A DNA stretch of 64,000 bases from Streptomyces sp. BK340 (lineage in GTDB: Bacteria > Actinomycetota > Actinomycetes > Streptomycetales > Streptomycetaceae), in NCBI RefSeq assembly GCF_007827595.1, contig NZ_VISR01000015.1, positions 1 through 64,000 on the forward strand, read 5' to 3'. Numbering within the stretch: the stretch's first letter is position 1; every line of letters starts with the position of its first letter. The position numbers were made by a program, and so were the translations under genes. Of this stretch, positions 1 to 7,581 are shown piece after piece. Below the pieces are notes generated by a model. It did no database searches. It was not told the DNA's origin and saw only the letters and a list, made by a program, of their open reading frames with translations.

Positions 1-130
1 GCGCCCCCCCCCCCCGCCCCCCCCCCTTTTTCCTCTTGTGCCGCCCCCCCCCCCCCCCCCGCCGCCCCCCCCCCCCCCCCCCCCCCCCCCGGCGGCGGGC
101 GCCCGCCCCCCCCCCCCCCCCCCCCCCGAC
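1..130. other. Low-complexity C-rich contig end
   Basis: Almost uninterrupted C runs broken by a few G and T bases. No gene, repeat unit or signal can be read. It resembles a sequencing or assembly artefact at a contig edge rather than biological sequence, so the true left border of the adjacent cassette is unknown. Confidence 0.8.
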
Positions 131-147
131 GTCCCGTGACGTACGCG

Positions 148-480
148 CTACTGCGGCTCGTCCGACGGCTTCTCGTCGGCCGTGTGGGAGCTGGTCCTGA
201 GCACCTCGGCCACGGTCAACTCGTAGGTGGAGTACCACCGTTCCCGGCCCAGCCGCTGCGCCACCTGGTGCTCTGGGTCGGTGCGCCACTTCTCCAGGGT
301 CTCCGCGTCGCGCCACAGCACGACCGCGAGGCGCTCACCGTCCTCGCCCGTGTAGTGCTGGACGTCCACCAGGTCGGGCCCGGCGATGGCACGGACGCGC
401 TGCCGCATCTCGTCCTCGGTCTCGTAGTAGTCCTCGCCCGCCTGATCGGTGAGACGCGACTTGAACAGGATCACGAACAT
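148..480 (-). CDS. Antibiotic biosynthesis monooxygenase (ABM) domain protein
   Basis: A 110-residue protein that opens with a beta strand (MFVILFKSRL), then a helix rich in acidic residues, and contains the ABM-like segment VLWRDAETLEKWRTDPEHQ. This is the dimeric ferredoxin-like fold of small cofactor-free oxygenases and heme-degradation-like proteins. ABM proteins in natural-product clusters oxidise aromatic intermediates or assist cyclisation; the substrate here is not visible. The last ~15 residues are polar and probably disordered. The ATG overlaps the end of the upstream flavoprotein gene by about 10 bases, so it is the last gene of the four-gene - strand operon that starts with the thioesterase. 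Confidence 0.7.
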   Translation of the reverse strand: MFVILFKSRLTDQAGEDYYETEDEMRQRVRAIAGPDLVDVQHYTGEDGERLAVVLWRDAETLEKWRTDPEHQVAQRLGRERWYSTYELTVAEVLRTSSHTADEKPSDEPQ

Positions 481-1850
481 CCGGAGTCCTCCAGGGTGAC
501 TGTGTTCGGGTCAAGGGGCACACAGGCGCGCAGCCGGCTGTCGGACGCCGTGACCAGCTGCGCGCCGTGCCGGCCGAGCAGGCTCTCCACGAGACGGTCC
601 AGGCGCTGGTCGTTCCTCAGCACCGAGGCGTAGCTCTCCTCCGTGAAGGCGCACTGCTCGTACAGGGGCACGAACCGGTCCGGGAAGAGATCGACGAGAC
701 GCCTGCGCAGAACTCCCCTGTCGTGTGCGGTCTCCTCCTGCGGCGGGTTGGCCATGATGTGGTAGTGCTGGTACGAGAGCTGGGAGATCGCGTTGGCGTC
801 CTCGATCCGTGACTTCTCGTAGGCCGCCAGGGCCGCCGTCCAGTCCGCGGTGGAGTCGAGGCAGTCGACGAGCGTACGGGCGTCCTCGAAGCCGCAGTTC
901 ATGCCGTGTCCCATGAAGGGGGCCATCGCGTGACAGGCGTCCCCGAGCAGCGCCAGCGTGTCCCGCCAGACCCATCGGTCGCAGCGTACGACCGTGAGGG
1001 TGGAGACGGACTTGGCGGCGAGCTGTTCGGCGATGTCCGGTATGGCGGCGGTCGGTTCGGGGAAGCGGTCGGCGAACACCTGGTACAGCTCGTCGCCGCC
1101 GCCGACCGTGGCGTAGGAGGGGGCCGGCCCTTCGAGACGCATGAACAGGGAGCCGGAGTACTCCCCCGAAGGCATGGGGAACGCGGCGAACAGCGCGTCG
1201 CCGGTCGGCCAGTAGTGCATGGTGCGGCTGTCGAGCCAGCCGCCCGGCACGTCGATCTCCTGATACGCCAGCTCGAGATTGCGTACCTCCGCCGGTGCGG
1301 TGCGGGCGGTCAGGGCGGCACGGGCCGTGGAGTGCGCGCCGTCGCAGCCGAGGACGCGGCGGCACGTCAGCCTCCGCTCGCCGTCGGCGTCTTCGACGAG
1401 CACGGCCGGTTCGTCCAGGTCCACGGAGCGCACCCGCTGCTCGAAGCGGATACCGACGCCGGGGGTGGCCTCGGCGGCGTCCAGCAGGATGCGGTGCAGC
1501 CGCTCGCGCTCCACCGACCAGATCGGCTGCCCGTCCCTGCTGTACGGGGTGACGTGGGAGGTTCCGTCGGGCAGGTGCGCGCAGCGTCCGTGCAGGGGGA
1601 CGCAGATCTCCCGCACCGTCCTGTCGAGACCCAGGTCGGACAGTACGCGCCACCCGCGCGCGGACAGCATCACCGTGAGGGACCGTCCCTGCCCGGCGCC
1701 ACCGCGGCGCGGGTCCGCCCGCTTCTCCAGAACCGTGACCGGACCGAACCGGGGGGCGAGATACATGGCCGTGACCACGCCGACCAGGCCGCCCCCCACG
1801 ATGACGGTCTCCGGACTCCCCCCGGCGCGAGTTCGGCTAGGCCCCCGCAT
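471..1850 (-). CDS. FAD-dependent monooxygenase, kynurenine 3-monooxygenase-like
   Basis: A 459-residue class A flavoprotein monooxygenase. Visible motifs are the N-terminal Rossmann loop (VIVGGGLVG, about residues 17-25), a GRSLTVMLSARG stretch like the GRS-NLALS-RG region of kynurenine 3-monooxygenases, the DG motif (GCDGAHS) and the second FAD motif GDACHAMAPFMGHGMN followed by a GFEDA segment, also typical of that family. These enzymes hydroxylate the aromatic ring of kynurenine. With tryptophan dioxygenase and a beta-hydroxylating P450 nearby, the substrate is probably beta-hydroxykynurenine or a product of it, and the role would parallel the flavin oxygenase of quinoxaline-carboxylate pathways. 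It overlaps the dehydrogenase gene upstream by 14 bases and the ABM gene downstream, so the proteins are probably co-translated. Confidence 0.82.
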   Translation of the reverse strand: MRGPSRTRAGGSPETVIVGGGLVGVVTAMYLAPRFGPVTVLEKRADPRRGGAGQGRSLTVMLSARGWRVLSDLGLDRTVREICVPLHGRCAHLPDGTSHVTPYSRDGQPIWSVERERLHRILLDAAEATPGVGIRFEQRVRSVDLDEPAVLVEDADGERRLTCRRVLGCDGAHSTARAALTARTAPAEVRNLELAYQEIDVPGGWLDSRTMHYWPTGDALFAAFPMPSGEYSGSLFMRLEGPAPSYATVGGGDELYQVFADRFPEPTAAIPDIAEQLAAKSVSTLTVVRCDRWVWRDTLALLGDACHAMAPFMGHGMNCGFEDARTLVDCLDSTADWTAALAAYEKSRIEDANAISQLSYQHYHIMANPPQEETAHDRGVLRRRLVDLFPDRFVPLYEQCAFTEESYASVLRNDQRLDRLVESLLGRHGAQLVTASDSRLRACVPLDPNTVTLEDSGCS

Positions 1851-2925
1851 GGCACCGCCGTCCCTTCGTCCGGCCCTTGTTCGGCTGCCGCAGTTCCGCC
1901 AGGACCACAGCGCCCACCTCCTTCGTTCCCAGGGACCCGCCGAGATCGGGGGTGACCCGTCCGGCCTCGACGGCGGCCGCGACCGCCCGGCGCACGGCGT
2001 CGGCCTCCTCGTCGTGGCCCAGGTGTTCGACCAGCAGCGCCGTGGAGAGAATGGCGGCGAACGGGTTGGCGACCCCGGTGCCCGCGATGTCGGGCGCGCT
2101 GCCGTGCACCGGCTCGAAGACGCCCTGCCCGGTCGTGGGGTTGAGGTTGGCCGACGCGGCCACGCCGAGGCCGCCGGCGAGGGCGGCGGTGAGATCGCTC
2201 AGGATGTCGCCGTACGAGTTGTTCGTGACGATGACGTCGAACGCGGTCGGGTCGGTCACCAGCTTCATCGCGGCGGCGTCCACATAGAGATGCGAGGTGT
2301 CGAACCGCGGGTGGCGTGCGACGGCATCCTGCCAGCAGCGCTGCCACAACCGGCCGCCGTTGCGCACGGCGTTGGCCTTGTCGACCACGCACACCGACCG
2401 TCGTGCGACGGAGAACGCGAAGTCCAGGATGCGCGACACACCGTGGTGGGTGTTGAGGTCCACGTCGATGGCGATCTCCTGCGGCGATCCCGTGCGCGTG
2501 CTGCCGCCTACACCGCTGTACAGCCCTTCGGTGTTCTCCCGGACGATCGCGCAGTCGATGCCGCGTCGTGTGCCGTCGCGCAGCGGGCTGAGCCGGTCGT
2601 GCCACAGCCGTACGGGACGGTAGTTGACGTACAGGTCCAGCTCGGAGCGCAGTGTGGTCAGCACGCTGCGCACGTAGGCGGTGTCGGCCAGCCGGGGATC
2701 CCCGACCGCGCCGAGCAGCGTCGCCTCGCTGCCCCGGATCCGGTCGAGATCGGCCGGGGAAAGGGCGCTTCCGGTGCTCAGGTACGTCTGCGCGTTGACC
2801 TGGTCGAGGACGTCCAGCCGCACACCGAGTGCGAGTTCGTCGAGGACCGCCAGCGCGGGTTCGGTCACCTCCGGCCCGATGCCGTCACCGGGTATGACGG
2901 TGATCCTGGTCGTGGCGCCGCTCAT
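1837..2925 (-). CDS. Isocitrate/isopropylmalate dehydrogenase-family oxidoreductase
   Basis: A 362-residue protein of the beta-decarboxylating dehydrogenase family. It starts ITVIPGDGIGPEV, contains the REN-EG-Y-G region, the divalent-metal motif (SYGDILSD) and the NAD-binding EPVHGSAPDIAG segment near residue 270. Leucine or TCA enzymes of this family oxidise a 2-hydroxy acid, often with loss of the beta-carboxylate. A copy embedded in a tryptophan-derived aryl acid cassette fits the homologue in echinomycin-type clusters, proposed to oxidise the beta-hydroxyl of a hydroxykynurenine intermediate. Primary leucine biosynthesis is the alternative, but there are no leu genes around it. The ATG overlaps the thioesterase stop (ATGA). 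Confidence 0.83.
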   Translation of the reverse strand: MSGATTRITVIPGDGIGPEVTEPALAVLDELALGVRLDVLDQVNAQTYLSTGSALSPADLDRIRGSEATLLGAVGDPRLADTAYVRSVLTTLRSELDLYVNYRPVRLWHDRLSPLRDGTRRGIDCAIVRENTEGLYSGVGGSTRTGSPQEIAIDVDLNTHHGVSRILDFAFSVARRSVCVVDKANAVRNGGRLWQRCWQDAVARHPRFDTSHLYVDAAAMKLVTDPTAFDVIVTNNSYGDILSDLTAALAGGLGVAASANLNPTTGQGVFEPVHGSAPDIAGTGVANPFAAILSTALLVEHLGHDEEADAVRRAVAAAVEAGRVTPDLGGSLGTKEVGAVVLAELRQPNKGRTKGRRCHAGA

Positions 2926-3671
2926 GCCCGGCCCTGGCGCACGATGTCCGCCACCAGTTCCGCCACGTCGGTCGTCACATGGAAGTGCCCGCCCGGCCGC
3001 GCGCGCACCGTGAACTCACCGGAGGTGACCTCCGCCCACTCGCCCATCCGCGCCTCGTCCACCAGCGGGTCGCCCGCACCGTGATAGCAGCGCACGCCGC
3101 ACGACAGCGGCTTGGCGCCGGGGCGCGGCCGGTACTCCGCGTGGGCCCGCAGGTCCGAACGCAGCGTCGGCAGCAGCAGTTCGCGCAACTCGGCGTGCTC
3201 GGCGATCCCGGGTTCGATACCGCCCAGTCCCACCAGCGTCGACCAGAACTCGTCGTCGGGTGCCAGGTGGAGGTCCGCGTCCTCCACGCTTCCGGGCGGT
3301 TCGCAGGCGGAGACGCACAGCGCGCGCGGTTCCTCGCCCGCGTCCCGCAGGACCAGGGCGGTCTCGTAGGCCACCACCGCGCCCAGGCTGTGCCCGAAGA
3401 GCACGAAGTCGCGCGGGGGAAGCCGCAGCAGATCCGCCGCCGCGTGGCCGGCCATCGCGGCCACGTCGTCCACCAACGGCTCCCCGAACCGGTCACCGCG
3501 GCCGGGGTACTGGACGGCCATGAGTTCCACGCCGGGCGGCATCGCGGTGGACCATTCACCGAAGGCCGTCGCCGAACCCCCGGAATGCGGGAAGCACACC
3601 ACACGGAGCTCGGGACGTTCGACGGTGGTCAGAGAGCGCACCCAGCCCCGTTCCCGTATCCGGCTCATCAT
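2922..3671 (-). CDS. Type II thioesterase
   Basis: An alpha/beta-hydrolase of about 249 residues. It has an early LRVVCFPHSGGSA strand-loop, a YPGRGDR segment, the nucleophile elbow GHSLGA (Ser near residue 95) and a C-terminal GGHFHV with the catalytic His. These features mark the external thioesterases of NRPS/PKS systems. It probably releases the beta-hydroxylated amino acid from the free-standing adenylation-carrier didomain, as nikkomycin and echinomycin thioesterases do; editing misloaded carriers is the alternative. I chose the tandem ATGATG at 3671/3668 because AAAGG lies 5-8 bases upstream. A longer in-frame reading to 3731 adds a sequence without similarity. It is the first gene of the TE-dehydrogenase-flavoprotein-ABM operon and is divergent from the P450 gene. 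Confidence 0.85.
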   Translation of the reverse strand: MMSRIRERGWVRSLTTVERPELRVVCFPHSGGSATAFGEWSTAMPPGVELMAVQYPGRGDRFGEPLVDDVAAMAGHAAADLLRLPPRDFVLFGHSLGAVVAYETALVLRDAGEEPRALCVSACEPPGSVEDADLHLAPDDEFWSTLVGLGGIEPGIAEHAELRELLLPTLRSDLRAHAEYRPRPGAKPLSCGVRCYHGAGDPLVDEARMGEWAEVTSGEFTVRARPGGHFHVTTDVAELVADIVRQGRA

Positions 3672-3821
3672 CTCCGCCTTTCTCGTCGGCCATCGGCTAA
3701 CCCGTCCCGTCCCATGTTTTCCGCCGCGCACGAAATCGCGGGTTCCGCGAAAGATGTCGGCAAGACATCACGGGCGCCGTGGGGCCGGGGCATGACGATG
3801 CGGGGAAAAGGAGGATCCCGG
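3672..3821. promoter_or_regulatory. Divergent control region with two adjacent palindromes
   Basis: This 150-base gap separates the thioesterase operon (-) from the P450-ligase operon (+). Two perfect palindromes sit side by side: TCGCGG-GTT-CCGCGA at 3736-3750 and GATGTC-GGCAA-GACATC at 3753-3769. Their position between divergent genes suggests an operator for a local regulator, although no regulator gene is visible in the cassette. The AAAAGGAGG at 3806-3814 is the P450 ribosome-binding site, 7 bases before the ATG at 3822. Confidence 0.5.
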
Positions 3822-5027
3822 ATGAGCCCGTCGCTCGATCTCACCGACCCGGCCACCTTCGTCAGGAACGACCCCTACGAGTTCTGGCACCGGGTCCGCG
3901 GGGAGAGCCCCGTGTACTGGCACCCGGCCGCCGCGGAGCGCCCCGGCTTCTGGGTCGTGGCCGGGTACGACGACGTCCTGGCCTGCTACGACGACTGGAA
4001 GCGGCTGAGCTCCGCCCGCGGCAACGTCCTCGACGTCCTGCTGCGCGGGGGCGATTCGGCGGGCGGGAAGATGCTCGCCGTCTCCGACCGGCCCTGGCAC
4101 CGGCATCTGCGCAACCTGATGCTCCGCGCCTTCTCCCCCCGGGTGCTCGGCGACGTGGTGCGGAAGGTCGAGGAGCGCGCGCAGGAGCTGATCGGCACCG
4201 TCACCGAGCTGGGCAGTTTCGACTTCGCCGCCGAGGTCGCCGAGCACATCCCGATGAACACCATCTGCGACCTGCTGTCCATCCCCGCGCAGGACCGCAA
4301 GCAGCTGCTCCTGTGGAGCAAGGAGGCCCTGGCGTCCGAGCATCAGGAGGGCGCCCGGCTGGACGCCCTGGAGGCACGCAACGAGATCGTGCTCTATCTG
4401 ATGGAGCTGGGGTTCGAGCGCCGGGCGAAGCCGGGCGACGACGTGATCAGCATGATCGCCACCGCCGAGGTCGACGGGCGCCCGCTCACCCCGGAGGAGA
4501 TCGCGCTCAACTGCTACAGCCTCCTCCTGGGCGGGGACGAGTCGTCGCGGATGACCGCGATCAGCTCAGTCCTCGCCTTCACCCGGCACCCCGACCAGTG
4601 GCGCGGGCTGCGCGAGGGGACGATCGGCCTCGACACGGCGGTGGAGGAACTGCTGCGGTGGGCGACGCCGGGCATGCACTTCGCGCGCACGGCGCTGAGC
4701 GACTTCTCCCTCGGCGGCCGGCAGGTGCGCGCCGGTGACATCGTGACGTTCTGGAACACCTCGGCGAACAACGACGAGACGGTCTTCGCCGAGCCCCGGA
4801 CCCTCGACCTGTCCCGCCGCCCCAACAAGCACCTCACCTTCGGCCACGGTCCGCACTTCTGCGTCGGTGCGGCGCTGGGCCGGGCCGAGCTGCGCGCACT
4901 GCTGCGGGCGCTCGTCACGTCCGTGGGGGACATCGAGCTGGACGGGGAGCCGCAGCGCATCTACTCCAACTTCCTCTACGGCTACGGCAGTCTCCCCGTC
5001 GTCTTCCAGTCGCGCTCCGCCTCCTGA
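3822..5027 (+). CDS. Cytochrome P450, probable carrier-bound amino acid beta-hydroxylase
   Basis: A 401-residue bacterial P450. The heme loop is FGHGPHFCVGAALG, with the cysteine thiolate near residue 347, and the K-helix ExxR is EELLR. The I-helix reads GGDESSR, so the usual catalytic Thr is a Ser. The start at 3822 is set by AAAAGGAGG seven bases upstream; the frame stays open far upstream but that extension is the antisense of the thioesterase. The triad of P450, free-standing A-PCP and type II thioesterase is the known arrangement for beta-hydroxylating an aminoacyl-S-carrier (His in nikkomycin, Tyr in novobiocin, Trp in echinomycin). The tryptophan dioxygenase nearby makes Trp the likely substrate. 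The next gene starts 13 bases downstream. Confidence 0.87.
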   Translation: MSPSLDLTDPATFVRNDPYEFWHRVRGESPVYWHPAAAERPGFWVVAGYDDVLACYDDWKRLSSARGNVLDVLLRGGDSAGGKMLAVSDRPWHRHLRNLMLRAFSPRVLGDVVRKVEERAQELIGTVTELGSFDFAAEVAEHIPMNTICDLLSIPAQDRKQLLLWSKEALASEHQEGARLDALEARNEIVLYLMELGFERRAKPGDDVISMIATAEVDGRPLTPEEIALNCYSLLLGGDESSRMTAISSVLAFTRHPDQWRGLREGTIGLDTAVEELLRWATPGMHFARTALSDFSLGGRQVRAGDIVTFWNTSANNDETVFAEPRTLDLSRRPNKHLTFGHGPHFCVGAALGRAELRALLRALVTSVGDIELDGEPQRIYSNFLYGYGSLPVVFQSRSAS

Positions 5028-5040
5028 AAGGGAACGCCTC

Positions 5041-6624
5041 ATGCTCGACGGTTTCGTCCCCTGGCCCGACCACCTCGCGGATGAGTACCGCCGGCGGGGA
5101 ATCTGGCTGGGCCGGCCGCTCGGTGACCTGCTGCACGACTCGTGCCGGCGGCACGCCGACCGCGTGGCCGTGGTCTGCGACGGGCACAGGATGACCTACG
5201 CGGAGCTGTCCCGGCGGGCCGACCGGCTGGCGGGCGGCCTGATCGGACTGGGCATCAGACCGCTCGACCGGGTGGTCGTCCACCTGCCCAACATCCCCGA
5301 GTTCGTCGTCCTGGTCTTCGCTCTGCTGCGGGCCGGAGCCATACCCGTCCTGGCGCTGCCCGGGCACCGCAAGTCCGAGATATCCCACCTGTGCGCCCAC
5401 TCCGGTGCGGTGGCCTATGCCGTGAAGGACGAGTTCGGCGGGTTCGACTACCGCGAACTCGCCCGGGAGATCCCTCCGGTCCGGCACGTCCTCGTCAGCG
5501 GCGACGCCCAGGAGTTCACCGCGCTGGAGTCGGTGGGCGGCGACGACGTCCCCCTGCCCCGCGTCGACCCGTCCGATCCGGCGCTGTTCCTCCTCTCCGG
5601 GGGCACCACCGGACTGCCGAAACTGATCCCCCGGGCCCATGACGACTACGCCTACGTCATGCGGGCCACGGCGGAGGCGATGCACGTGGGCGAGGAGGTG
5701 GCCTACCTCGCCGTCAATCCGGTCGCGCACCAGGCGGCGCTCGCCTGCCCGGGGGTGTTCGGGAGCCTCCTGCTGGGCGGCAAGGCGGTCCTGACGTCGA
5801 GCGTGCGGCCCGACGAGGTGTTCCCGCTGATCCGCCGCGAGCACGTCACCGTGACCACGGTCGTGCCCTCCGTGCTGCGGCTGTGGGCCGACTCCGGGCA
5901 GCGGCCCGATCTGTCGCACCTGCTCGTCCAGGTCGGCAGCGCGCCGCTCGACCCGGCGCTCGCCCGTCGGGCGGGAGAAGTCCTCGGGTGCCGGATCATG
6001 CGCTGGTACGGCATCAGCGAGGGTCTGCTGACCCACACCAGGTTCGACGACCCGGAGGACGTGATCATGGGCACGGACGGCCGGCCCATGTCACGGGACG
6101 ACGAGGTCCGGATCGTCGACGAGTCCCTGAACCCCGTGCCCGAGGGGGAGGCGGGCGAAATGATCGCGCGCGGCCCGTACACGATCCGCGGCTACTACCG
6201 GGCCCCAGAGGAGAACACCCGCTCGTTCACGCCGGACGGGTTCTTCCGCACCGGCGACCTCGTCCGGCGCAGCCCGGAGGGCGACATCACGATCGTCGGA
6301 CGGATCAAGGACGTCATCAACCGCGCCGGTGAGAAGGTGTCGGCGGAGGAGGTGGAGCGGCAGCTGCGCACCCACCCGTCCGTCCAGGACGCGGCCGTGG
6401 TCGGCGTGCCGGACACCGTGCTCGGCGAGCGGACGTACGCCTTCCTCGTGCTGACCGGTGCGCAGGTCAGGACGTCGGCGGTGAAGGAGTTCCTCCGTGG
6501 CTGCGGTCTGGCCACGTACAAGATCCCCGACCGGATAGTGCCCCTGGACCAGTTGCCGCGCACCCCGATGGGCAAGGTGGACAAGAAGACCCTGCGGGCG
6601 CTCGCCGTCTCGTCGGCCAGGTGA
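5041..6624 (+). CDS. Aryl-acid AMP ligase (EntE/DhbE-like)
   Basis: A 527-residue stand-alone adenylating enzyme. It has the AMP-binding P-loop SGGTTGLPKLIPR, a YGISEG core motif, the hinge GRIKDVINRAGEKVSAEEVE and the terminal catalytic Lys in TPMGKVDKK. Overall it resembles the 2,3-dihydroxybenzoate ligases DhbE and EntE, which load an aryl acid onto an aryl carrier protein. The substrate-pocket segment AHQAALACPG (about residue 230) differs from the AHNYPLSSPG type of DhbE: the Asn that reads the 2-hydroxyl is Gln and the pocket Ser is Cys. A bicyclic acid such as quinoxaline-2-carboxylate or quinaldate is therefore plausible. No aryl carrier protein is encoded nearby; in echinomycin biosynthesis the fatty-acid ACP does this job. 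Probably co-transcribed with the P450. Confidence 0.87.
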   Translation: MLDGFVPWPDHLADEYRRRGIWLGRPLGDLLHDSCRRHADRVAVVCDGHRMTYAELSRRADRLAGGLIGLGIRPLDRVVVHLPNIPEFVVLVFALLRAGAIPVLALPGHRKSEISHLCAHSGAVAYAVKDEFGGFDYRELAREIPPVRHVLVSGDAQEFTALESVGGDDVPLPRVDPSDPALFLLSGGTTGLPKLIPRAHDDYAYVMRATAEAMHVGEEVAYLAVNPVAHQAALACPGVFGSLLLGGKAVLTSSVRPDEVFPLIRREHVTVTTVVPSVLRLWADSGQRPDLSHLLVQVGSAPLDPALARRAGEVLGCRIMRWYGISEGLLTHTRFDDPEDVIMGTDGRPMSRDDEVRIVDESLNPVPEGEAGEMIARGPYTIRGYYRAPEENTRSFTPDGFFRTGDLVRRSPEGDITIVGRIKDVINRAGEKVSAEEVERQLRTHPSVQDAAVVGVPDTVLGERTYAFLVLTGAQVRTSAVKEFLRGCGLATYKIPDRIVPLDQLPRTPMGKVDKKTLRALAVSSAR

Positions 6625-6656
6625 GCGTGCCGTGACGGCGCGGATGCCTTGAAGGT

Positions 6657-6694
6657 GCGGCAGGGCCGGTCGCCGAACGCGCCGGCCCTGCCGC
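6657..6694. terminator. Bidirectional terminator hairpin
   Basis: A perfect 13-bp inverted repeat, GCGGCAGGGCCGG with its complement, around a 12-base loop. It lies between two convergent stops (ligase at 6624, dioxygenase at 6703). There is no T-run, as is usual in actinomycetes. Confidence 0.75.
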
Positions 6695-6702
6695 CCGCTC
6701 TC

Positions 6703-7449
6703 CTACTCGCCGTGCCGTGCCTGCCACAGGGCGGGAAAAGAAGGCGTGAAAATCGCTTTGCGAAGGAACTCCGCGCCGGCCGTTCCGCCCGTACCCATCT
6801 TTTTGCCGATCATTCGCTGGACGAGAACGACATGCCGGTACTGCCATTCCTGAAAGGCCTGGTCGAGATCCACCAGGCCCTGGCAGATCTGTTCCACCAC
6901 ACCGTCGTCGCTGTGCAGGCCGTGCAATGCGGAGGGCAGGTCGTGGGGCGAGTAACCCTTGGCGTCGAGACAGGCGAGGAAGGCGTCGAAGAGGGTGGGC
7001 TCGCCGGCCCGCGCCCTGATGCGCTCCCGTTCCCGGCTGCCCTCGGGAAAGTGCTCGGCCGCCGTCCCGTCACGCCGTCCGAGCACCACCTCGATCTCGC
7101 GGAACTGCGCCGAGTAGAAGCCGCTGCCCACCAACTGGTCGCGGAACGCTTCGAACTGGTCGGCGGTCATCGTCTCCAGCACGTCGATCTGCGCCGTCAG
7201 CGCCCGGAAGATCGCGCGCGCCCGGCGCAGCGTCCGCAGGGCGGGGCCGCTGTCCGCCTTGCGCAAGGTCACCTGGAGGGCGTCCAGTTCGTGGAGCAGC
7301 TCCTTGAACCACAACTCGTGCGACTGGTGGACGACGACGAAGAGCAACTCGTCATGCTGTTCCGTGATCGGCTTCTGAATGTCGAGCAACGTTTCGAGAA
7401 CCAAGTAATCACGATAGCCGCAGTAGGCGGAATGGGAATTGCTCATCAC
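6703..7449 (-). CDS. Tryptophan 2,3-dioxygenase
   Basis: A 248-residue heme dioxygenase that opens the indole ring of tryptophan to N-formylkynurenine. The N-terminal YRDYL...LL..Q and DELLFVVVHQSHELWFKELLHE segments are the family signature, including the active-site His of the HQ pair. The C-terminus carries the conserved RMIGKKMGTGGTAGAEFLRKA block that closes over the substrate carboxylate. It is slightly shorter than most bacterial homologues but complete. In this cassette the substrate is probably beta-hydroxytryptophan, as proposed for quinoxaline starter pathways, rather than a catabolic pool. The GTG at 7449 has GGAGG nine bases upstream; the adjacent ATG at 7446 is the alternative. 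It is transcribed away from the adenylation-carrier gene. Confidence 0.92.
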   Translation of the reverse strand: MMSNSHSAYCGYRDYLVLETLLDIQKPITEQHDELLFVVVHQSHELWFKELLHELDALQVTLRKADSGPALRTLRRARAIFRALTAQIDVLETMTADQFEAFRDQLVGSGFYSAQFREIEVVLGRRDGTAAEHFPEGSRERERIRARAGEPTLFDAFLACLDAKGYSPHDLPSALHGLHSDDGVVEQICQGLVDLDQAFQEWQYRHVVLVQRMIGKKMGTGGTAGAEFLRKAIFTPSFPALWQARHGE

Positions 7450-7581
7450 GGGTCGGGGCCTCCGCTCGCCGGGCGTTTACTCCCCTTGGTAACACGGCGA
7501 AACCGGCCGAAGGCCAGAATCTGTCACCTCTCATTCAACGGGGCGGCTCATCGCCCTGGCAGGCCATCATGATGGGGAAGC
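7450..7581. promoter_or_regulatory. Divergent intergenic region
   Basis: 132 bases separate the dioxygenase (-) from the A-PCP gene (+) and must hold both promoters. It is less GC-rich than its surroundings near 7530-7545. I see only a weak dyad (TTAC ... GTAA, about 7481-7496) and a GGGGAAG before the ATG at 7582. No confident promoter hexamers. Confidence 0.4.

Noticed and set aside
1837..2925. leuB of leucine biosynthesis
   Set aside because: No other leu genes nearby and tight overlap with secondary-metabolism genes.
906..3084. Long + strand open frames over the - strand cassette genes
   Set aside because: High GC opens shadow frames; they lack family motifs and have Arg/Ala/Pro-rich translations, while the opposite strand carries intact enzymes.
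2979..3821. In-frame N-terminal extension of the P450 gene by ~280 residues
   Set aside because: It is the antisense of the thioesterase gene, and a strong ribosome-binding site fixes the start at 3822.
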